Below are positions 31,316-32,266 of a DNA stretch of 32,266 nt, in pieces. Each line of letters opens with the position of its first letter. The first letter of the stretch is position 1. Where the stretch lies: contig JAISQX010000058.1 in the NCBI GenBank assembly GCA_031273965.1, positions 1 through 32,266 on the forward strand, given 5' to 3'. The position numbers and the translations under genes were made by a program. Under the pieces are notes generated by a model. The model saw only the letters and a program-made list of their open reading frames with translations. It was not told the DNA's origin and searched no databases. This stretch comes from Clostridiales bacterium. GTDB lineage: Bacteria; Bacillota; Clostridia; Christensenellales; JAISNN01.

Positions 31316-32266
31316 ATGCAATTTTTGTTTGATTCGAGAAACGTCGTATACAAAAACCCTTTTGGGGCGGTGCGCGTAAATCAGCCCGTGGACTTCTTGT
31401 TTCCGTTAAAATATGACGGAGCGGTTTACGGAATAAGTCTGATTGTAAAAAAATATACGGGCGAAGTCGTAAACATACCGATGCTTCCAAAGGAATATAC
31501 GAACGGGTTCGGCGGATATTCGACTCAACTAATCCTCTCGGAAGAGGGGATTTATTTTTATTGCTTCGAGGTCTACACGACGGACGGAAACTTCTCCGTA
31601 GGAAGAGGTAAAGGCGGCGAAGCCGTGGCGGGAAGCGGTAAGGATTGGCAGCTTACCGTGTATGACGGTTATCCGAACGCCGCGCATCCGTTGCACGGCG
31701 GCGTAATTTATCATATTTTTGCCGACAGATTTCGCAAAGGCGAGACGGATAGAAAACCTGACAAGAAGTACCGCATGAAGGATTGGAACGAGCTTCCGGA
31801 GGTTGAGGATCCGGACGGCGTATTTCGCGCCGATGATTTTTTTGGAGGAAATGCGGAAGGAATAATCGAAAAACTTGATTATATAAAGAGTTTGGGCGTA
31901 AACGCCATATATCTTTCGCCGATATTTGAATCCTCTTCAAATCATCGTTATGACACGGGGGATTATTTTAAGATAGACGGGCTTTTTGCCGACGAGGATA
32001 CTTTTAAAAAATTGATAGAAGAATCGAAAAAGCGCGGGATTATCATAATAATAGACGGCGTTTTTAATCACACCGGCGCCGACAGCAAATATTTTAATAA
32101 GAATGGACGCTATCCCTCTCTCGGAGCGTATCAGAGCAGGGATTCGGAGTATTACGATTGGTTTAACTTTAAAAAATTTCCCGATAAATACGATTGTTGG
32201 TGGGGAATAGAAGTCGTGCCGACCTTGAATAAGTCAAATCCAAAGGTAAGTCAGTTTATCAGAGAC
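31316..32266 (+). CDS. GH13 alpha-amylase-family enzyme (partial, 5' part)
   Basis: An open frame of 317 codons from ATG 31316 to the end of the window with no stop. The first ~110 residues are a beta-sandwich-like N-terminal domain (DFLFPLKYDGAVYGISLIV...). The TIM barrel follows: GGVIYHIFADRF, FFGGNAEGIIEKLDYIKSLG, NAIYLSPIFESSSNHRYDT, and conserved region I IIIIDGVFNHTG. This order and the N-terminal domain fit neopullulanase/cyclomaltodextrinase-like or intracellular alpha-glucan hydrolases of GH13. Catalytic regions II-IV lie beyond the window, so activity cannot be confirmed. There is no signal peptide, so it acts in the cytoplasm. AAGGA is 5 nt before the ATG; the 20-nt gap after the GLUG gene implies co-transcription, an odd pairing. 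Confidence 0.93.
   Translation, partial: MQFLFDSRNVVYKNPFGAVRVNQPVDFLFPLKYDGAVYGISLIVKKYTGEVVNIPMLPKEYTNGFGGYSTQLILSEEGIYFYCFEVYTTDGNFSVGRGKGGEAVAGSGKDWQLTVYDGYPNAAHPLHGGVIYHIFADRFRKGETDRKPDKKYRMKDWNELPEVEDPDGVFRADDFFGGNAEGIIEKLDYIKSLGVNAIYLSPIFESSSNHRYDTGDYFKIDGLFADEDTFKKLIEESKKRGIIIIIDGVFNHTGADSKYFNKNGRYPSLGAYQSRDSEYYDWFNFKKFPDKYDCWWGIEVVPTLNKSNPKVSQFIRD

Overview
The window reads as chromosome of an uncultured, low-to-moderate GC Gram-positive bacterium of the class Clostridia. The evidence is the fusA-tuf pair, the secG-rnr pair, a maf/mreB-like pair, GGAGG ribosome binding sites, sigma-A type promoters (several TTGACA/TATAAT with 16-18 bp spacing), intrinsic terminators, lipobox proteins and large MBG/YDG and GLUG repeat surface proteins. 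This is inference from gene content; no rRNA or other decisive taxonomic marker is present. I saw no tRNA, rRNA, CRISPR array, insertion sequence or phage gene.

Layout. 1-1.7 kb: the end of fusA and a complete tuf with a strong terminator. 1.7-4.6 kb: small accessory genes, namely a 45-residue zinc-ribbon protein too short for routine ORF calling, a two-TM protein and a lipoprotein, followed by a 680-nt gene-poor gap. 4.6-5.7 kb: a stand-alone recF whose promoter abuts its start codon. 5.9-8.5 kb: a probable operon of a Gly-rich zinc-ribbon membrane protein, maf and a divergent MreB/actin-like protein. 8.6-9.9 kb: a lipoprotein trypsin-like (HtrA-type) protease. 10.2-14.0 kb: a divergent carbohydrate pair, a GPH-type sugar symporter (minus strand) and a GH38-like/DUF5054 protein (plus strand). 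14.1-18.5 kb: a ClC-type channel or transporter (also apparently leaderless), a YgjP-type metallopeptidase-like protein, a MarR regulator with a palindrome in its own leader, and a VanW-family protein.

18.5-26.8 kb is the most unusual part. A 1.8-kb stretch without sizeable genes carries two copies of a ~170-nt promoter module with nearly identical internal spacing: GGTATAAGACCGTTTTTT, then TTGTGGT-N14-ACCACAA, then TTGACA-N18-TATAAT. The first copy drives a region with no large ORF but with hairpins, three tandem ~71-nt repeats and one possible 44-residue peptide. The second copy drives, through a ~400-nt leader, a 2173-residue membrane-anchored protein made of about nine alternating MBG-like and YDG-like modules.

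27.1-32.3 kb: secG and rnr (RNase R), a GLUG-repeat membrane protein, and the first 317 codons of a GH13 alpha-amylase-family enzyme that runs off the window end.
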